This document shows, in pieces, positions 19,192-29,234 of a stretch of DNA of 64,000 bases (positions are counted from its first letter, which is position 1; each line of letters opens with the position of its first letter). The stretch lies in assembly GCF_000521805.1 (NCBI RefSeq), contig NZ_JAMB01000004.1, positions 1-64,000 of the forward strand. Reading direction: 5' to 3'. The stretch is from Marinomonas ushuaiensis DSM 15871. GTDB taxonomy: Bacteria > Pseudomonadota > Gammaproteobacteria > Pseudomonadales > Marinomonadaceae. Below the pieces are notes generated by a model, which searched no databases, was not told the DNA's origin, and saw only the letters and a program-made list of their open reading frames with translations. Both the position numbers and the translations under genes were made by a program.

Positions 19192-20304
19192 ATGCATTTT
19201 GAATCACCAATTAAACGTCGTCACTCTCGTCAAATTATGGTTGGGAATGTTCCTGTCGGTGGTGGAGCGCCAATTAGTATTCAAAGTATGACGAATACGG
19301 AAACTTGTGATGTGGATGCCACCGTTGCACAAATTCATGCCATTGCTGACGCTGGAGCAGACATTGTTCGCGTTTCTATTCCGTCCATGGATGCGGCTGA
19401 AGCTTTTAAGAAAATTCGTGAGTCTGTTTCTATTCCTTTAGTAGCAGACATACATTTTGATTATAAAATCGCACTTAAAGTTGCAGAATATGGAGTTGAT
19501 TGCCTACGTATCAATCCTGGTAATATCGGTAATAAAGATCGTATTCGTGCTGTCGTTGATTGCGCCCGAGATAAAAATATTCCAATTCGAATCGGTGTTA
19601 ATGCAGGATCGTTGGAAAAAGACCTTCAAAAGAAATATGGTGAACCAACACCTGATGCGTTAGTCGAATCGGCTTTTCGCCAGATCCAATACTTTGATGA
19701 GTTAGACTTTCATGAATATAAGTTGAGTTTAAAAGCCTCTGATATCTTTATGACAGTGGAAGCGTATCGAAAAATAGCCAGCCAGATTGATAATCCGTTG
19801 CATTTGGGTATTACAGAAGCGGGTGGCTTGCGCTCAGGAACAGTTAAATCTTCGATCGGCCTTGGCTTGTTGTTGATGGATGGTATTGGTGACACCTTGC
19901 GTGTGTCGTTGGCCGCTGATCCAGTTCAAGAAATTAAAGTCGGCTGGGATATGTTACGTAGCTTAAAACTTCGTAATCGTGGTATTAACTTTATTGCCTG
20001 CCCAAGTTGTTCTCGTCAGAATTTTGACGTAATCAAAACCATGAATGAATTAGAAGAGCGTCTTGAAGATATCGTGGTGCCAATGGATGTTGCAGTTATT
20101 GGCTGTATTGTTAATGGTCCAGGTGAAGCGAAAGAAGCGGACATTGGTCTTGCTGGAGGTTCTCCAAATAACTTGATCTATCAAGATGGTAAGCCAAACA
20201 GTAAAACGAAAAATGAAACTCTGGTTGATGATTTAGAAAAAATGATTCGTGGTAAAGCCGCTCTTAAAGAAAAAGAGCTAGCCAATATTATTGTAAAAAG
20301 CTAA
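19192..20304 (+). CDS. ispG: 4-hydroxy-3-methylbut-2-enyl diphosphate synthase IspG
   Basis: A 370-residue Fe-S enzyme of the methylerythritol phosphate route to isoprenoids. The 4Fe-4S ligands C270, C273 (CPSCSRQ) and C305 (GCIVNGPGE) are at the positions known in E. coli. It follows rodZ by 8 bp. The protein depends on Fe-S assembly, provided by the nearby suf genes. Confidence 0.98.
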   Translation: MHFESPIKRRHSRQIMVGNVPVGGGAPISIQSMTNTETCDVDATVAQIHAIADAGADIVRVSIPSMDAAEAFKKIRESVSIPLVADIHFDYKIALKVAEYGVDCLRINPGNIGNKDRIRAVVDCARDKNIPIRIGVNAGSLEKDLQKKYGEPTPDALVESAFRQIQYFDELDFHEYKLSLKASDIFMTVEAYRKIASQIDNPLHLGITEAGGLRSGTVKSSIGLGLLLMDGIGDTLRVSLAADPVQEIKVGWDMLRSLKLRNRGINFIACPSCSRQNFDVIKTMNELEERLEDIVVPMDVAVIGCIVNGPGEAKEADIGLAGGSPNNLIYQDGKPNSKTKNETLVDDLEKMIRGKAALKEKELANIIVKS

Positions 20305-20313
20305 GGATCCATT

Positions 20314-21588
20314 GTGGCTCGTAAAATTCAAGCGATCAGAGGAATGAATGACATTCTGCCTGATCAATCTTCTGTTTGGTTATACCTTGAAAAAACAGTA
20401 GCAGACGTTGTTAAGTCTTATGGGTATCAACAAATTCGTTTTCCCATTGTTGAAAATACAGACTTGTTCAAGCGTGGTGTTGGTGAAACAACCGATATCG
20501 TAGAAAAAGAAATGTATACCTTTGATGATCGTAACGGTGAGTCTTTGACCTTACGACCTGAAGGAACGGCAAGTTGTGTGCGTGCTGCTGATCAAGCTGG
20601 ATTGTTGTTCAATCAAGTTCAGCGCTTGTGGTATACAGGTCCTATGTTTCGCTATGAGCGCCCACAGAAAGGACGTTATCGACAGTTTCATCAAATTGGT
20701 GTTGAATCCTTTGGTATTGGCTCTGCTGATATTGATGCTGAACTGATTATTCTATCTGCACGAATGTGGAAACAGTTAGGTCTTCTAGAACATGTTGAAT
20801 TGCAGTTAAACACGATTGGTTTAGCGTCTGAGCGTGAAGCTTTTAAAGTCGCCTTAGTTGAGTATTTAACTGAGTTTAAAGATCAACTTGATGAAGACAG
20901 CCAGCGTCGTTTAACAACGAATCCATTACGTATACTAGATTCAAAAGATGAGTCTACTCAGTCTGTATTAAAAGCGGCACCGAGTCTTGATGATTTCATT
21001 GGTAAGGAGTCAAAAACGCATTTTGATCTATTGCAGGCAATACTTAAGGCTAATAACGTTCCGTTTGTTATTAATCATCGCCTAGTTCGTGGCTTAGATT
21101 ATTATGGAAAAACCGTTTTCGAATGGGTGACAAGTCATCTTGGTTCTCAAGCGACGGTTTGTGCCGGTGGTCGATATGATGGCTTGGTTGAGCAGTTGGG
21201 TGGTAAAGCAACACCTGGTGTAGGTTTCGCGATGGGAATAGAGCGTTTAGTGCTCCTTCTTGAAACCTTAGATTTAATCCCAGATAGCGCTAAGTTTTCA
21301 ACTGATGTATTCATCGTTAGTATGGGTGATGCAGCAGAAATTGCTTCCTTTGTTTTGGCTGAACATATTCGAGAAATTGATTCTAGTCGTGTTGTGTTGC
21401 GTCATTGTGGAGGCGGAAACTTTAAGAATCAAATGAAAAAAGCGGACAAATCAGAAGCTCGCTTTACCATTATTTTAGGTCAAGATGAAATTGATCAAGG
21501 CGTATGTCAGGTAAAAGATATGTCCACAGGTGAACAGCAAACTTGTTCCCTGGTTGATGTTCCTGCCTATATCGATGATAAATTATAA
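20314..21588 (+). CDS. hisS: Histidyl-tRNA synthetase
   Basis: A 424-residue class II aminoacyl-tRNA synthetase, identical in length to E. coli HisS. Motif 2 (RYERPQKGRYRQFHQ), the His A peptide LVRGLDYYGKTVFEW and motif 3 (GVGFAMGIERL) are present. The start is GTG at 20314 (VARKIQAIRGMND), preceded by TAAGGATCC, 9 bp after ispG. Confidence 0.98.
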   Translation: MARKIQAIRGMNDILPDQSSVWLYLEKTVADVVKSYGYQQIRFPIVENTDLFKRGVGETTDIVEKEMYTFDDRNGESLTLRPEGTASCVRAADQAGLLFNQVQRLWYTGPMFRYERPQKGRYRQFHQIGVESFGIGSADIDAELIILSARMWKQLGLLEHVELQLNTIGLASEREAFKVALVEYLTEFKDQLDEDSQRRLTTNPLRILDSKDESTQSVLKAAPSLDDFIGKESKTHFDLLQAILKANNVPFVINHRLVRGLDYYGKTVFEWVTSHLGSQATVCAGGRYDGLVEQLGGKATPGVGFAMGIERLVLLLETLDLIPDSAKFSTDVFIVSMGDAAEIASFVLAEHIREIDSSRVVLRHCGGGNFKNQMKKADKSEARFTIILGQDEIDQGVCQVKDMSTGEQQTCSLVDVPAYIDDKL

Positions 21589-21647
21589 TTGGATTTAACA
21601 GAGTGGCGCTTTAAACAATAAGTTCCACCTTGAATGAGGAAGTAAAA

Positions 21648-22289
21648 GTGTCTGAATTAAAGACTGAAGAAGAACAAATTGAAGCGTTTAAAGCTTGGTG
21701 GAAAAAGAATGGCGTTAAATTAGTTGCTACTATTGCTGTTGTTGCGGGTGGTTACTTTGGCTTTCAAGGCTGGCAAACAAGCCAAGCTAACCATATAAAT
21801 AGTGCATCGGCACTTTACCAAGATTTGGTTCAGGCTTCGACGGATTTAAGTGATGAAGATAACCAGAAAACGGTTGTTTTTAACGCGAATCTACTTACTG
21901 ATGAGTATGCTGACACAGGTTATGCAGTGTTCGGCCAGTTGTTTTTAGCGCGAGTTGATGCTGAAAAAGGCAATTATGATGAAGCAATTACAGCATTAGA
22001 TATTGCGATTGAGAATACTGAAGATACTGCTTTTATTGCGATTGCAAATTTGCGTGTTGCGCGTTTAATGCTTCAAAAAGAAGATTATGAAAAGGCAATG
22101 GCACGTGCTGAAAAAGTTTCTGAAGAAGAATTTACTGCGCAGCAACAAGAGCTAATTGGCGATATTTTATTATCACAAGGTAAGCGTGACGATGCTCGTA
22201 CTGCTTATGAAAAAGCAAGTGAAGCCTTGAGCGCTGGTGTAAATCATCCTTTATTAGATATTAAACTTAAAGACTTGGTGAAAAGCTAA
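21648..22289 (+). CDS. yfgM: YfgM family membrane-tethered TPR protein
   Basis: A 213-residue ancillary SecYEG-translocon/PpiD partner in E. coli. It has a short cytoplasmic N-terminus (EEEQIEAFKAWWKKNG), one transmembrane segment near residues 21-40 and a periplasmic TPR domain. The GTG at 21648 is chosen because GAGGA lies 7 nt upstream (21636-21640); a TTG six codons earlier has no such site. Placement between hisS and bamB is the family's standard place. Confidence 0.93.
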   Translation: MSELKTEEEQIEAFKAWWKKNGVKLVATIAVVAGGYFGFQGWQTSQANHINSASALYQDLVQASTDLSDEDNQKTVVFNANLLTDEYADTGYAVFGQLFLARVDAEKGNYDEAITALDIAIENTEDTAFIAIANLRVARLMLQKEDYEKAMARAEKVSEEEFTAQQQELIGDILLSQGKRDDARTAYEKASEALSAGVNHPLLDIKLKDLVKS

Positions 22290-22291
22290 TT

Positions 22292-23425
22292 ATGAGTAAG
22301 TCTCTTTTTGTTGTCGTATTATTTACAGCTCTGCTGATCCAAGGCTGTTCTAATGCTCGTCCATCATTGTCTAGTCCTCCTTCTATAGACAGTAAGGTGG
22401 ACTTGCACACGTCATGGCGAAAAGGTGTTGATGGCAACTTTGGTGAATCTAGCGAGCGCTTTAGTTTAATAGCAGAAAATGGATCTTTATTTTTTGTGAC
22501 GGAAAAAGGGACGCTTTATGAGCTTAATCAAGAAAATGGTAAAGAAAAAAGAAAGCTTTCAACAGAATATAAGCCAAGTGCTGGTGTAACTCGTAATGGT
22601 AATGTCTTGTATTTTGGTACCTACGAGGCTCAACTGGTTGCTGTTTCTTTAGATAATCAGTCTGTCTTGTGGGAAAAAACACTAAGCTCTGAAATATTAG
22701 CAGAAGCTTCTTATGCAGCAGGAAAAGTAGCGGTCCAAACAGCGGATGGTTGGTTAAATGTGCTTGACGCTAGTACAGGTGACGTTTTGTGGCGAGCTAA
22801 AGAAGATTTGCCATCGTTAACTGTGCGTGGTACAAGCGCTCCTATTATTACAAATGGTAAAGTTATCTCGGGTTCTGCTGACGGCCAACTAAAAGCTTTC
22901 TCTTTAGAGGAGGGCACTTTATTGTGGTCATATGAAGTCGGAAAACCTGAGGGTAGGTATGAAATAGAGCGATTAAGTGATATTGATGGTCGTTTAGTTG
23001 TTAAAGATGGTGTTGTTTATTCTGTTGCCTATAATGGTACTCTTTCCGCAATTTCTATCGAAAATGGCCGTTTATTATGGCAACGTAATATATCAAGTTC
23101 AGTTGGCGTTGCCGTTAAAGGTGGGTTCTTGGCAGTTGTTGATATGAAAAGCAAAGTAATTCTTCTGAATGCCAGAAATGGCGCAGAAATATGGGAAAAC
23201 GAAACACTTGTTGAACGTGACTTAATTTCTCCTGAGTTTTTCCGCGATTATGTTGCGGTTATAGATCGTGCTGGTTATGTTCATTTACTTGACTTAACTA
23301 CTGGTGAAGTCGCAGCGCATAAAGTAGCTGATAACGAGGTTTCACCTGGTAGCCGTATGGTAGCGAACGATAAGCAGTTGTTTATTCTTACGCCGAAATC
23401 TAATGTGACGGCATTAAGCTATTAA
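22292..23425 (+). CDS. bamB: Outer membrane protein assembly factor BamB
   Basis: A 377-residue lipoprotein with lipobox LLIQGC (C19) and an eight-bladed PQQ-like beta-propeller whose repeats are visible (GKEKRKLS, DNQSVLWEKTL, TGDVLWRAKE, EGTLLWSYEVG, NGRLLWQRN). BamB helps BamA insert outer-membrane barrels. It starts 2 bp after yfgM, so translation is probably coupled. Confidence 0.95.
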   Translation: MSKSLFVVVLFTALLIQGCSNARPSLSSPPSIDSKVDLHTSWRKGVDGNFGESSERFSLIAENGSLFFVTEKGTLYELNQENGKEKRKLSTEYKPSAGVTRNGNVLYFGTYEAQLVAVSLDNQSVLWEKTLSSEILAEASYAAGKVAVQTADGWLNVLDASTGDVLWRAKEDLPSLTVRGTSAPIITNGKVISGSADGQLKAFSLEEGTLLWSYEVGKPEGRYEIERLSDIDGRLVVKDGVVYSVAYNGTLSAISIENGRLLWQRNISSSVGVAVKGGFLAVVDMKSKVILLNARNGAEIWENETLVERDLISPEFFRDYVAVIDRAGYVHLLDLTTGEVAAHKVADNEVSPGSRMVANDKQLFILTPKSNVTALSY

Positions 23426-23461
23426 AGTCAGTTTTTGATTTCTTTTTAGCGATTTTTTAGG

Positions 23462-23498
23462 GGCTGCCACTTCTTTAATGGAAGTGGCAGCCGCTTTG
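23462..23498 (+). terminator. Stem-loop after bamB
   Basis: A perfect 12-bp stem (GGCTGCCACTTC 23462-23473, complement 23481-23492, 7-nt loop) is followed by a poor U-tract (GCTTTGTATTTATT). It may be a weak terminator or an mRNA 3' end allowing read-through into der. Confidence 0.6.
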
Positions 23499-23518
23499 TA
23501 TTTATTATAGGTAAAAAA

Positions 23519-24856
23519 ATGATTCCAGTTATTGCATTGGTAGGTAGACCCAATGTTGGTAAATCAACACTTTTCAATCAATTGACGAAATCTCGTGACG
23601 CCTTGGTAGCAGATTACCCAGGCCTTACTCGAGATCGTAAATACGGTGACGGAAAGATTGGTGAGCATGAATTTATTGTTATTGATACCGGTGGTATCAG
23701 TGGTGATGAGCAGGGTATTGATGAAAAAATGGCGCGCCAATCTATGCTCGCTATTGAAGAAGCAGATGCTGTTTTATTCTTGGTTGATGGTCGTCATGGC
23801 CTAAACCCAGCAGACGAAATGATTTCTAATCATTTGCGGAAGTCCAATAAACCTATTTTTGTTGTTGTAAACAAAACGGACGGTATTAATGAAGATATCG
23901 CATTAGCGGATTTCTATTCGTTAGGTCTTGGTGCATTGCATCCGATTGCGGCATCACATGGTAAAGGTGTGCATGTCCTAATTGATGTTGTCATGCTGCC
24001 ATTTGCAGAAAGAATAGAGGAAGCTAGAAACCAAATTAATTTGGAATCTCGTGGTATTCGTATTGGTGTTGTTGGTCGTCCAAATGTTGGTAAATCTACT
24101 TTAGTTAACCGTATGCTAGGTGAAGATCGTGTCATTGTTTTTGACATGCCAGGAACGACTCGTGACAGTGTTTATATTCCTTACACACGTAATGAAAAAG
24201 AATACACACTTATTGATACCGCAGGTGTTCGTCGTCGAAAGCATGTAAAAGAAGCGGTAGAAAAATTTTCTATCGTCAAAACACTGCAAGCGATTCAAGA
24301 TGCCAATGTAGTGATAGTTGTTATCGATTCGCATGAAGACTTGGTAGAGCAAGACCTTCATATGATCGGCTATGTGTTAGATGCCGGGCGTGGCGTTGTC
24401 TTGGCGATTAACAAATGGGATGGACTTCAGAAAGATGAGCGCGAGCACATCAAAAGTGAGGTTGAACGCCGTCTGGGCTTTGTTCCTTATGCTAAGGTTC
24501 ATTACATCTCAGCCTTGCATGGTACAGGCGTTGGTGATTTGTACGACACAATTGAAAGCACGTATGAGTCTTGTTACTCAAAATGGTCTACAAACCGTTT
24601 AACGCGCATTTTAGAAGACTCTGTTTCTGAGCATCAACCGCCAATGGTGAATAGTCGTCGAATCAAACTAAGGTACGCACACCAAGGTGGATCGAATCCG
24701 CCACGTATCGTCGTTCATGGCAATCAAACTGATGCTTTGCCGGGTAGCTACAAGCGTTATCTTGAGAATAAATTCAGAACGGTACTGAACATTACAGGTA
24801 CACCAATTATTTTTGAATTTAAATCTTCTGAAAACCCATACGCGCCGAAAAAGTAG
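23519..24856 (+). CDS. der: Ribosome biogenesis GTPase Der (EngA)
   Basis: A 445-residue protein with two tandem GTPase domains: GRPNVGKST at about residue 9 and again near 184, with NKTD and NKWD specificity motifs, and a C-terminal KH-like domain. It acts in 50S subunit assembly. Shorter than E. coli Der (490) because the linker between G domains is short, as is common. It ends the conserved bamB-der block. Confidence 0.98.
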   Translation: MIPVIALVGRPNVGKSTLFNQLTKSRDALVADYPGLTRDRKYGDGKIGEHEFIVIDTGGISGDEQGIDEKMARQSMLAIEEADAVLFLVDGRHGLNPADEMISNHLRKSNKPIFVVVNKTDGINEDIALADFYSLGLGALHPIAASHGKGVHVLIDVVMLPFAERIEEARNQINLESRGIRIGVVGRPNVGKSTLVNRMLGEDRVIVFDMPGTTRDSVYIPYTRNEKEYTLIDTAGVRRRKHVKEAVEKFSIVKTLQAIQDANVVIVVIDSHEDLVEQDLHMIGYVLDAGRGVVLAINKWDGLQKDEREHIKSEVERRLGFVPYAKVHYISALHGTGVGDLYDTIESTYESCYSKWSTNRLTRILEDSVSEHQPPMVNSRRIKLRYAHQGGSNPPRIVVHGNQTDALPGSYKRYLENKFRTVLNITGTPIIFEFKSSENPYAPKK

Positions 24857-24890
24857 TCTTTTTTGCTGTAAGGTTTTTAAGAATTAAGAT

Positions 24891-24932
24891 CCCTAAGTGT
24901 CTTCTTAAGTTGAAGATTCTTAGGGGTTTTTT
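24891..24932 (+). terminator. Intrinsic terminator after der
   Basis: CCCTAAG-TG-TCTTC (24891-24904) pairs with GAAGA-TT-CTTAGGG (24912-24925) around a TTAAGTT loop, followed by GTTTTTT. It ends the der transcript. Confidence 0.85.
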
Positions 24933-25120
24933 GCTTTCAATTCATGATGTTTATAATTTAGCTAAGAATAAGCAATCATTGAGTTGCAATTAATGACACT
25001 TTAATTATATCTAGGATGCTTTCAGGACAAAGTAAGTAACAACCGTGTCATTGCTCTGTGTTATATCGTTTTTTTACTTTTTTTTCACTAAAATCTCGGC
25101 TTCATTAGTTGAGGTTCTTC

Positions 25121-25744
25121 ATGTTTATTCTTCGTGGTCTGATTTATCTTTTTGCAGTAGCAGGTATTGCACAGCTTGTTTCTTTAGAAGGTTATCGCTC
25201 ATTAACTCTTTCTGAATACAGTGAACATTCATTAACTGAGTATATGCAAGATGTAATGAGCTTTTTAAGCTGTATGTTGTTTCTATATGCATCTCGTTTA
25301 GATGCTAAATTAAAGATAGCCTCAACATTGCTTGCCGCTTTATTAGGTATGATGTTTGTTCGTGAATCGGATTCTTTGTTAGATCATTATGTCTTTGATG
25401 GTGCATGGCAAAGTATTGTTTTGTTGATTTTTGCCTGTGTTATGATTTTTTTAATAGGACGGTTCTCTAAGATCTATGCGTCTTTAAAAGAATACTCTTT
25501 AGAGGTTAGTTTTGGGATTTTCTTAGCCGGTTTTGTTACTTTGTTAGCCTTTTCAAGAATGATGGGAAGATCATCTTTTTGGCAAGCGGTTATGGGTGAC
25601 TCTTATATGCGTATTGTGAAAAATATAGTGGAAGAGAGTATTGAGACCTTTGGTTATAGTCTGATTTTAATCGCAGCAATAGAGCTTGTATTTGTTTGCC
25701 TAAAGCGAAAAAAGCAAGCAGATTTGCTCGTCTCTGATAGTTAA
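25121..25744 (+). CDS. Hypothetical multi-pass membrane protein
   Basis: A 207-residue integral membrane protein with about six hydrophobic segments (near residues 1-20, 40-60, 65-80, 95-115, 130-150 and 175-197) and a short basic C-terminus. No family is recognised. The ATG at 25121 is chosen since GAGG lies 6 nt upstream; an upstream TTG is part of that site. It is followed by a strong bidirectional terminator and is monocistronic. Confidence 0.7.
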   Translation: MFILRGLIYLFAVAGIAQLVSLEGYRSLTLSEYSEHSLTEYMQDVMSFLSCMLFLYASRLDAKLKIASTLLAALLGMMFVRESDSLLDHYVFDGAWQSIVLLIFACVMIFLIGRFSKIYASLKEYSLEVSFGIFLAGFVTLLAFSRMMGRSSFWQAVMGDSYMRIVKNIVEESIETFGYSLILIAAIELVFVCLKRKKQADLLVSDS

Positions 25745-25772
25745 TATTTTAATCGTTTTCTTTTATCTGAAT

Positions 25773-25811
25773 AAAAAATACTTCACGCTGTTAAAGCGTG
25801 AAGTATTTTTT
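25773..25811. terminator. Bidirectional intrinsic terminator
   Basis: A 17-bp stem (25773-25789 and 25795-25811) with core ACTTCACGCT and loop GTTAA, flanked by A-run and T-run, serves the convergent membrane protein gene and ygiQ. Confidence 0.9.
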
Positions 25812-25839
25812 TGTCTATTCGGTATGTGATAGCAGGTAT

Positions 25840-28110
25840 TTAGCGAGATTTGACTTTTGGCTTACGGCGTTTGGCTGTGTTGCCATTTGTTGGTGTACCT
25901 GATGCTCGACCAGTTGCTGTTGTTGTGCTGTTGTTTCTTTTTGCTCGTGTTTTTTCGTTAGTCGCATTTTTCGCCATCGTTGGACGATTCGATGTATGGG
26001 AAGCGCCTGTAGCTTGTCCCGGTTTAGCATTTTTAGGGCGGCGAGGCGTTTGAATATCTTTGTCAGCGGATGGCACCAATTTATTCTCACCATTACCAAT
26101 CAAATCAGGGCGACCCATTTGAATAAGCGTATTACGCAAGTCTTGCCAGTTATTTGAATCGTGATAGCGCAAGAAGCTTTTCTGCATGACACGTTGCTTG
26201 GCGTCTTTTGGCGTATACACGTCTTCACTCTTATAAGTCACAGGTTTCAGTGGGTTTTTGCCAGAGTGATACATGGCCGTTGCCAGTGACATAGGTGACG
26301 GATAAAAGGTTTGTACCTGATCAGGTTTAAAGTCGTTGGTTTTCAACCAAAGCGCCAAATTCATCATGTCTTCATCTGAGCTGCCAGGGTGAGCGGCGAT
26401 GAAGTACGGAATCAAATGTTGTTTTTTGCCCGCTTGTTTCGAGTAAGTATCAAACATACGTTTGAAACGATCGTAGGTTCCCATGCCGGGTTTCATCATT
26501 TTCGACAAGGTGTCGTTTTCTGAATGCTCAGGCGCAATTTTTAACAAACCGCCAACATGATGGGTCACCAATTCACGAACGTATTCTGGGTCTTCCACCG
26601 CGAGGTCATAACGCAAGCCAGAGGCAATAGATACGGTATGAATGCCTTCTACCGCTCGTGTTTTACGGTATAGCTGAGTTGTCGGGCTATGATCTGTGTT
26701 TAAGTTTGAGCAAATAGTTGGGTATACACAGGATAGCTTACGGCATGAGGCTTGAACTTCATCATCATTACAATTCAATGTGTACATGTTTGATGTCGGT
26801 CCACCAAGGTCAGAAATATGACCTGTGAAACCGGGCACTTTGGCTTTTATATCTTCAATTTCATTCAGAATAGATTCATGTGAACGAGATTGAATGACAC
26901 GACCTTCATGCTCTGTGATCGAGCAAAAAGTACAGCCACCAAAACAACCACGCATGATATTGATTGATGTCTTGATCATGTCATAAGCTGGAATACGTGC
27001 TTTTTTGTATTTCGGGTGTGGCACTCGGGCATAAGGTAAATCAAACACACCATCCATCTCAGGTGTTTCCAATGGAATTGGTGGTGGATTTACCCATATT
27101 TCTTTTTTACCGTGTTTTTGAATCAAAGCACGAGCGTTATGTGGGTTTGATTCAAGATGTAAAATACGTGAAGTGTGGGCGTATAAAACAGGATCTTTTG
27201 ATACTTTCTCAAAAGAGGGAAGACGAATGTAAGTTTTTTCTGGGTCAAGCTTTTCGCCGCGACGTAAAGGCGCAGGAATAACGCGAATTGGCATCACATC
27301 GGATTCTTCTTCACCATCTTTGGTTTGGCATTTACCTTCAGGAATGTATTCGTAAGGGCTGTAAATTTGGTCTACTTTTCCCGGCCAATCAACACGTGTT
27401 GAATCGATTTCGGTATAACCGCCCGGTGGTGTGTTTCTGATAATGGTCGTGCCGCGAATGTTCGTTAATTCGTCCAGCGTTTTTCCCATCGCCATTTCGT
27501 GAGTGACTTCAATAATGGCGCGTTCAGCGTTGCCATAAAGTAGAATGTCGGCAGTAGAATCAACCAGAACTGAACGACGAACTTCATCACTCCAGTAATC
27601 GTATTGAGCAATACGACGAAGGCTGGCTTCGATACCACCAATCATCACAGGAATATCATGGAAGGCTTCTTTACAGCGCTGAGAGTAAACAATAACAGCA
27701 CGGTCTGGGCGTTTTCCGCCAACACCATAAGGTGTATAAGCGTCATCATTACGTACTTTTAAATCAGCAGTGTAACGATTAATTAGAGAGTCCATATTAC
27801 CGGCGGTTACACCGAAGTACAGATTAGGGCGACCAAGACGCATAAAATCGTCTGTGTTTCGCCAATCAGGTTGATCGATAATTCCCACTCGATAACCTTG
27901 CGCTTCTAATAAGCGACCTAATACCGCCATACCAAAACTTGGGTGGTCTACATAAGCATCGCCCGAAACAATAATGACATCACAACTATCCCAGCCAAGC
28001 GCGTCCATTTCTTCCCGAGTGGTTGGGAGGAAGGGTGAAACACCATAACATTCAGCCCAATATAATGGATATGAAAAGAGCTGTTTGGCGGTTTTATGTC
28101 GTTTGATCAT
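25840..28110 (-). CDS. ygiQ: YgiQ family radical SAM protein
   Basis: A 756-residue protein of the UPF0313/YgiQ family. An N-terminal domain with [27 protein letters not shown] and [11 protein letters not shown] is followed by the radical SAM core with a CX3CX2C site in [17 protein letters not shown] near residue 397. The last 80 residues are a basic, low-complexity Lys/Arg/Thr/Asn tail probably binding nucleic acid. The reaction of YgiQ is not established. The protein is full length. Confidence 0.92.
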   Translation of the reverse strand: MIKRHKTAKQLFSYPLYWAECYGVSPFLPTTREEMDALGWDSCDVIIVSGDAYVDHPSFGMAVLGRLLEAQGYRVGIIDQPDWRNTDDFMRLGRPNLYFGVTAGNMDSLINRYTADLKVRNDDAYTPYGVGGKRPDRAVIVYSQRCKEAFHDIPVMIGGIEASLRRIAQYDYWSDEVRRSVLVDSTADILLYGNAERAIIEVTHEMAMGKTLDELTNIRGTTIIRNTPPGGYTEIDSTRVDWPGKVDQIYSPYEYIPEGKCQTKDGEEESDVMPIRVIPAPLRRGEKLDPEKTYIRLPSFEKVSKDPVLYAHTSRILHLESNPHNARALIQKHGKKEIWVNPPPIPLETPEMDGVFDLPYARVPHPKYKKARIPAYDMIKTSINIMRGCFGGCTFCSITEHEGRVIQSRSHESILNEIEDIKAKVPGFTGHISDLGGPTSNMYTLNCNDDEVQASCRKLSCVYPTICSNLNTDHSPTTQLYRKTRAVEGIHTVSIASGLRYDLAVEDPEYVRELVTHHVGGLLKIAPEHSENDTLSKMMKPGMGTYDRFKRMFDTYSKQAGKKQHLIPYFIAAHPGSSDEDMMNLALWLKTNDFKPDQVQTFYPSPMSLATAMYHSGKNPLKPVTYKSEDVYTPKDAKQRVMQKSFLRYHDSNNWQDLRNTLIQMGRPDLIGNGENKLVPSADKDIQTPRRPKNAKPGQATGASHTSNRPTMAKNATNEKTRAKRNNSTTTATGRASGTPTNGNTAKRRKPKVKSR

Positions 28111-28235
28111 TGTCTACTCTTGGTATCGTTATCACCACTGAATGAATATAAACAGCAGATGATGGGGATACATGGTTTATCGATTAAAAATTGTGCCGTA
28201 TTATCCCAGAAAAGCGTCTCGGTAGACAGTCTAAT

Positions 28236-28874
28236 CTAGGGTTTGATATGCCAGATACTTTCTTCAAATAGTGTATGTCCGCGTTCTTTATATCTAGGCA
28301 TGGTTTGTACTAAATTCTCAGAGGAAATTTTTTGTATTTTGTCTCCCCATAAAGATATTACAGCTTGCTCATCGATTGAAAATGGTGGCGTTTGATCATC
28401 GCCATCATGTTGCAGCGAAATTAATAGCACAGTAGCCGATGGTGTTAAGCGTTCTAGAGTGTGAGATACATAATTTGCGCGTTTAGAATTCGGCATAGCC
28501 ACCATGGCTGCTCTATCATAACAAGCATCAAAGTTGTTTTCGGTGAATTGAAAGTAATCGCCTTCAACAATGCGAAGCGATAAATCCTGAACAGTATGGA
28601 TTTTCAATTCGCCTTCTTGATAGGTGTCGTAAGCTAAGTCGTTATCACTTAAGAATTGAATAACGGCTAAAGAAGAGAGTTCAATGCCAGTTACTTGATA
28701 GCCTTGCTCGGCTAACCAAATCATATCGTTTGATTTTCCGCAGAGAGGAACAAGTACACGGCTGTTTTTTGGCAGAGTGGGCCAGAACTCAACAAGTTTT
28801 GGATCGACGCCTTCTTGATGAAAACCAATTCGCCCTGTTTGCCATCGATCTAACCAAAATTCATTTGTAATCAC
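28236..28874 (-). CDS. tpm: Thiopurine S-methyltransferase
   Basis: A 212-residue SAM-dependent methyltransferase of the TPMT family, which in bacteria is linked to selenium and tellurium methylation. Typical motifs are FWLDRWQTGRIGFHQ, VLVPLCGKSNDMIWLA (SAM binding) and FDACYDRAAMVAMP. I choose the GTG at 28874 (VITNEFWLDRW) because GAGG lies about 7 nt upstream and it gives the normal family length; the longer frame to 28931 adds 19 unrelated residues. Confidence 0.92.
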   Translation of the reverse strand: MITNEFWLDRWQTGRIGFHQEGVDPKLVEFWPTLPKNSRVLVPLCGKSNDMIWLAEQGYQVTGIELSSLAVIQFLSDNDLAYDTYQEGELKIHTVQDLSLRIVEGDYFQFTENNFDACYDRAAMVAMPNSKRANYVSHTLERLTPSATVLLISLQHDGDDQTPPFSIDEQAVISLWGDKIQKISSENLVQTMPRYKERGHTLFEESIWHIKP

Positions 28875-29018
28875 AGTAACCTCATATATGAAAATAAGTG
28901 ATGGAGTAAAGAGTCTTTTGATAAGACCCATCCCAGTATAGACTTAGATTAATATGTATTAAGTCATTTATAGACTATTTTTACACATCAATTACTTCAT
29001 TTTAAGTGTGGTTTTATT

Positions 29019-29168
29019 ATGTCTTTAGAAGAAGCGCCAGCTCATGTCCAATTAGCAGTTGATTTGATCGAGTTGCTAGAAGCCAATGAAATAGAGACGC
29101 ACATTGCGATAGAAGCGTTGAAAATTGTGCTATCGGATTTTGAAGGGAAGTTGAACGATATAAAATAG
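29019..29168 (+). CDS. ybaM: YbaM family small protein (DUF2496)
   Basis: A 49-residue protein beginning MSLEEAPAHVQLAVDLIELLE and ending DFEGKLNDIK. It matches the YbaM/DUF2496 family, in which MSLENAPDDVKLAVDLI is typical, at nearly full length (E. coli about 53). Function is unknown. It is divergent from tpm, and its 3' end runs into the terminator of the chemoreceptor gene. No strong ribosome site is visible, but the match is distinctive. Confidence 0.85.
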   Translation: MSLEEAPAHVQLAVDLIELLEANEIETHIAIEALKIVLSDFEGKLNDIK

Positions 29169-29208
29169 AAAAGCCCGAATGTTTCCTAATGAAGAAAGCA
29201 TCGGGCTT
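29165..29208 (-). terminator. Intrinsic terminator of the chemoreceptor gene
   Basis: AAGCCCGA (29171-29178) and TCGGGCTT (29201-29208) form the stem; read on the minus strand it ends in TTTTCTATTTTA. It lies 26 bp past the chemoreceptor stop. Confidence 0.8.
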
Positions 29209-29234
29209 AGAGGTAACGTATTTAAAACGAATAT

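Noticed and set aside
25840..26060. Overlapping reading frames in the ygiQ C-terminal region
   Set aside because: They are shadows of the low-complexity basic tail of YgiQ on the other strand.
28875..28931. 19-residue N-terminal extension of tpm
   Set aside because: Not conserved in the TPMT family; the GTG at 28874 has a ribosome site.
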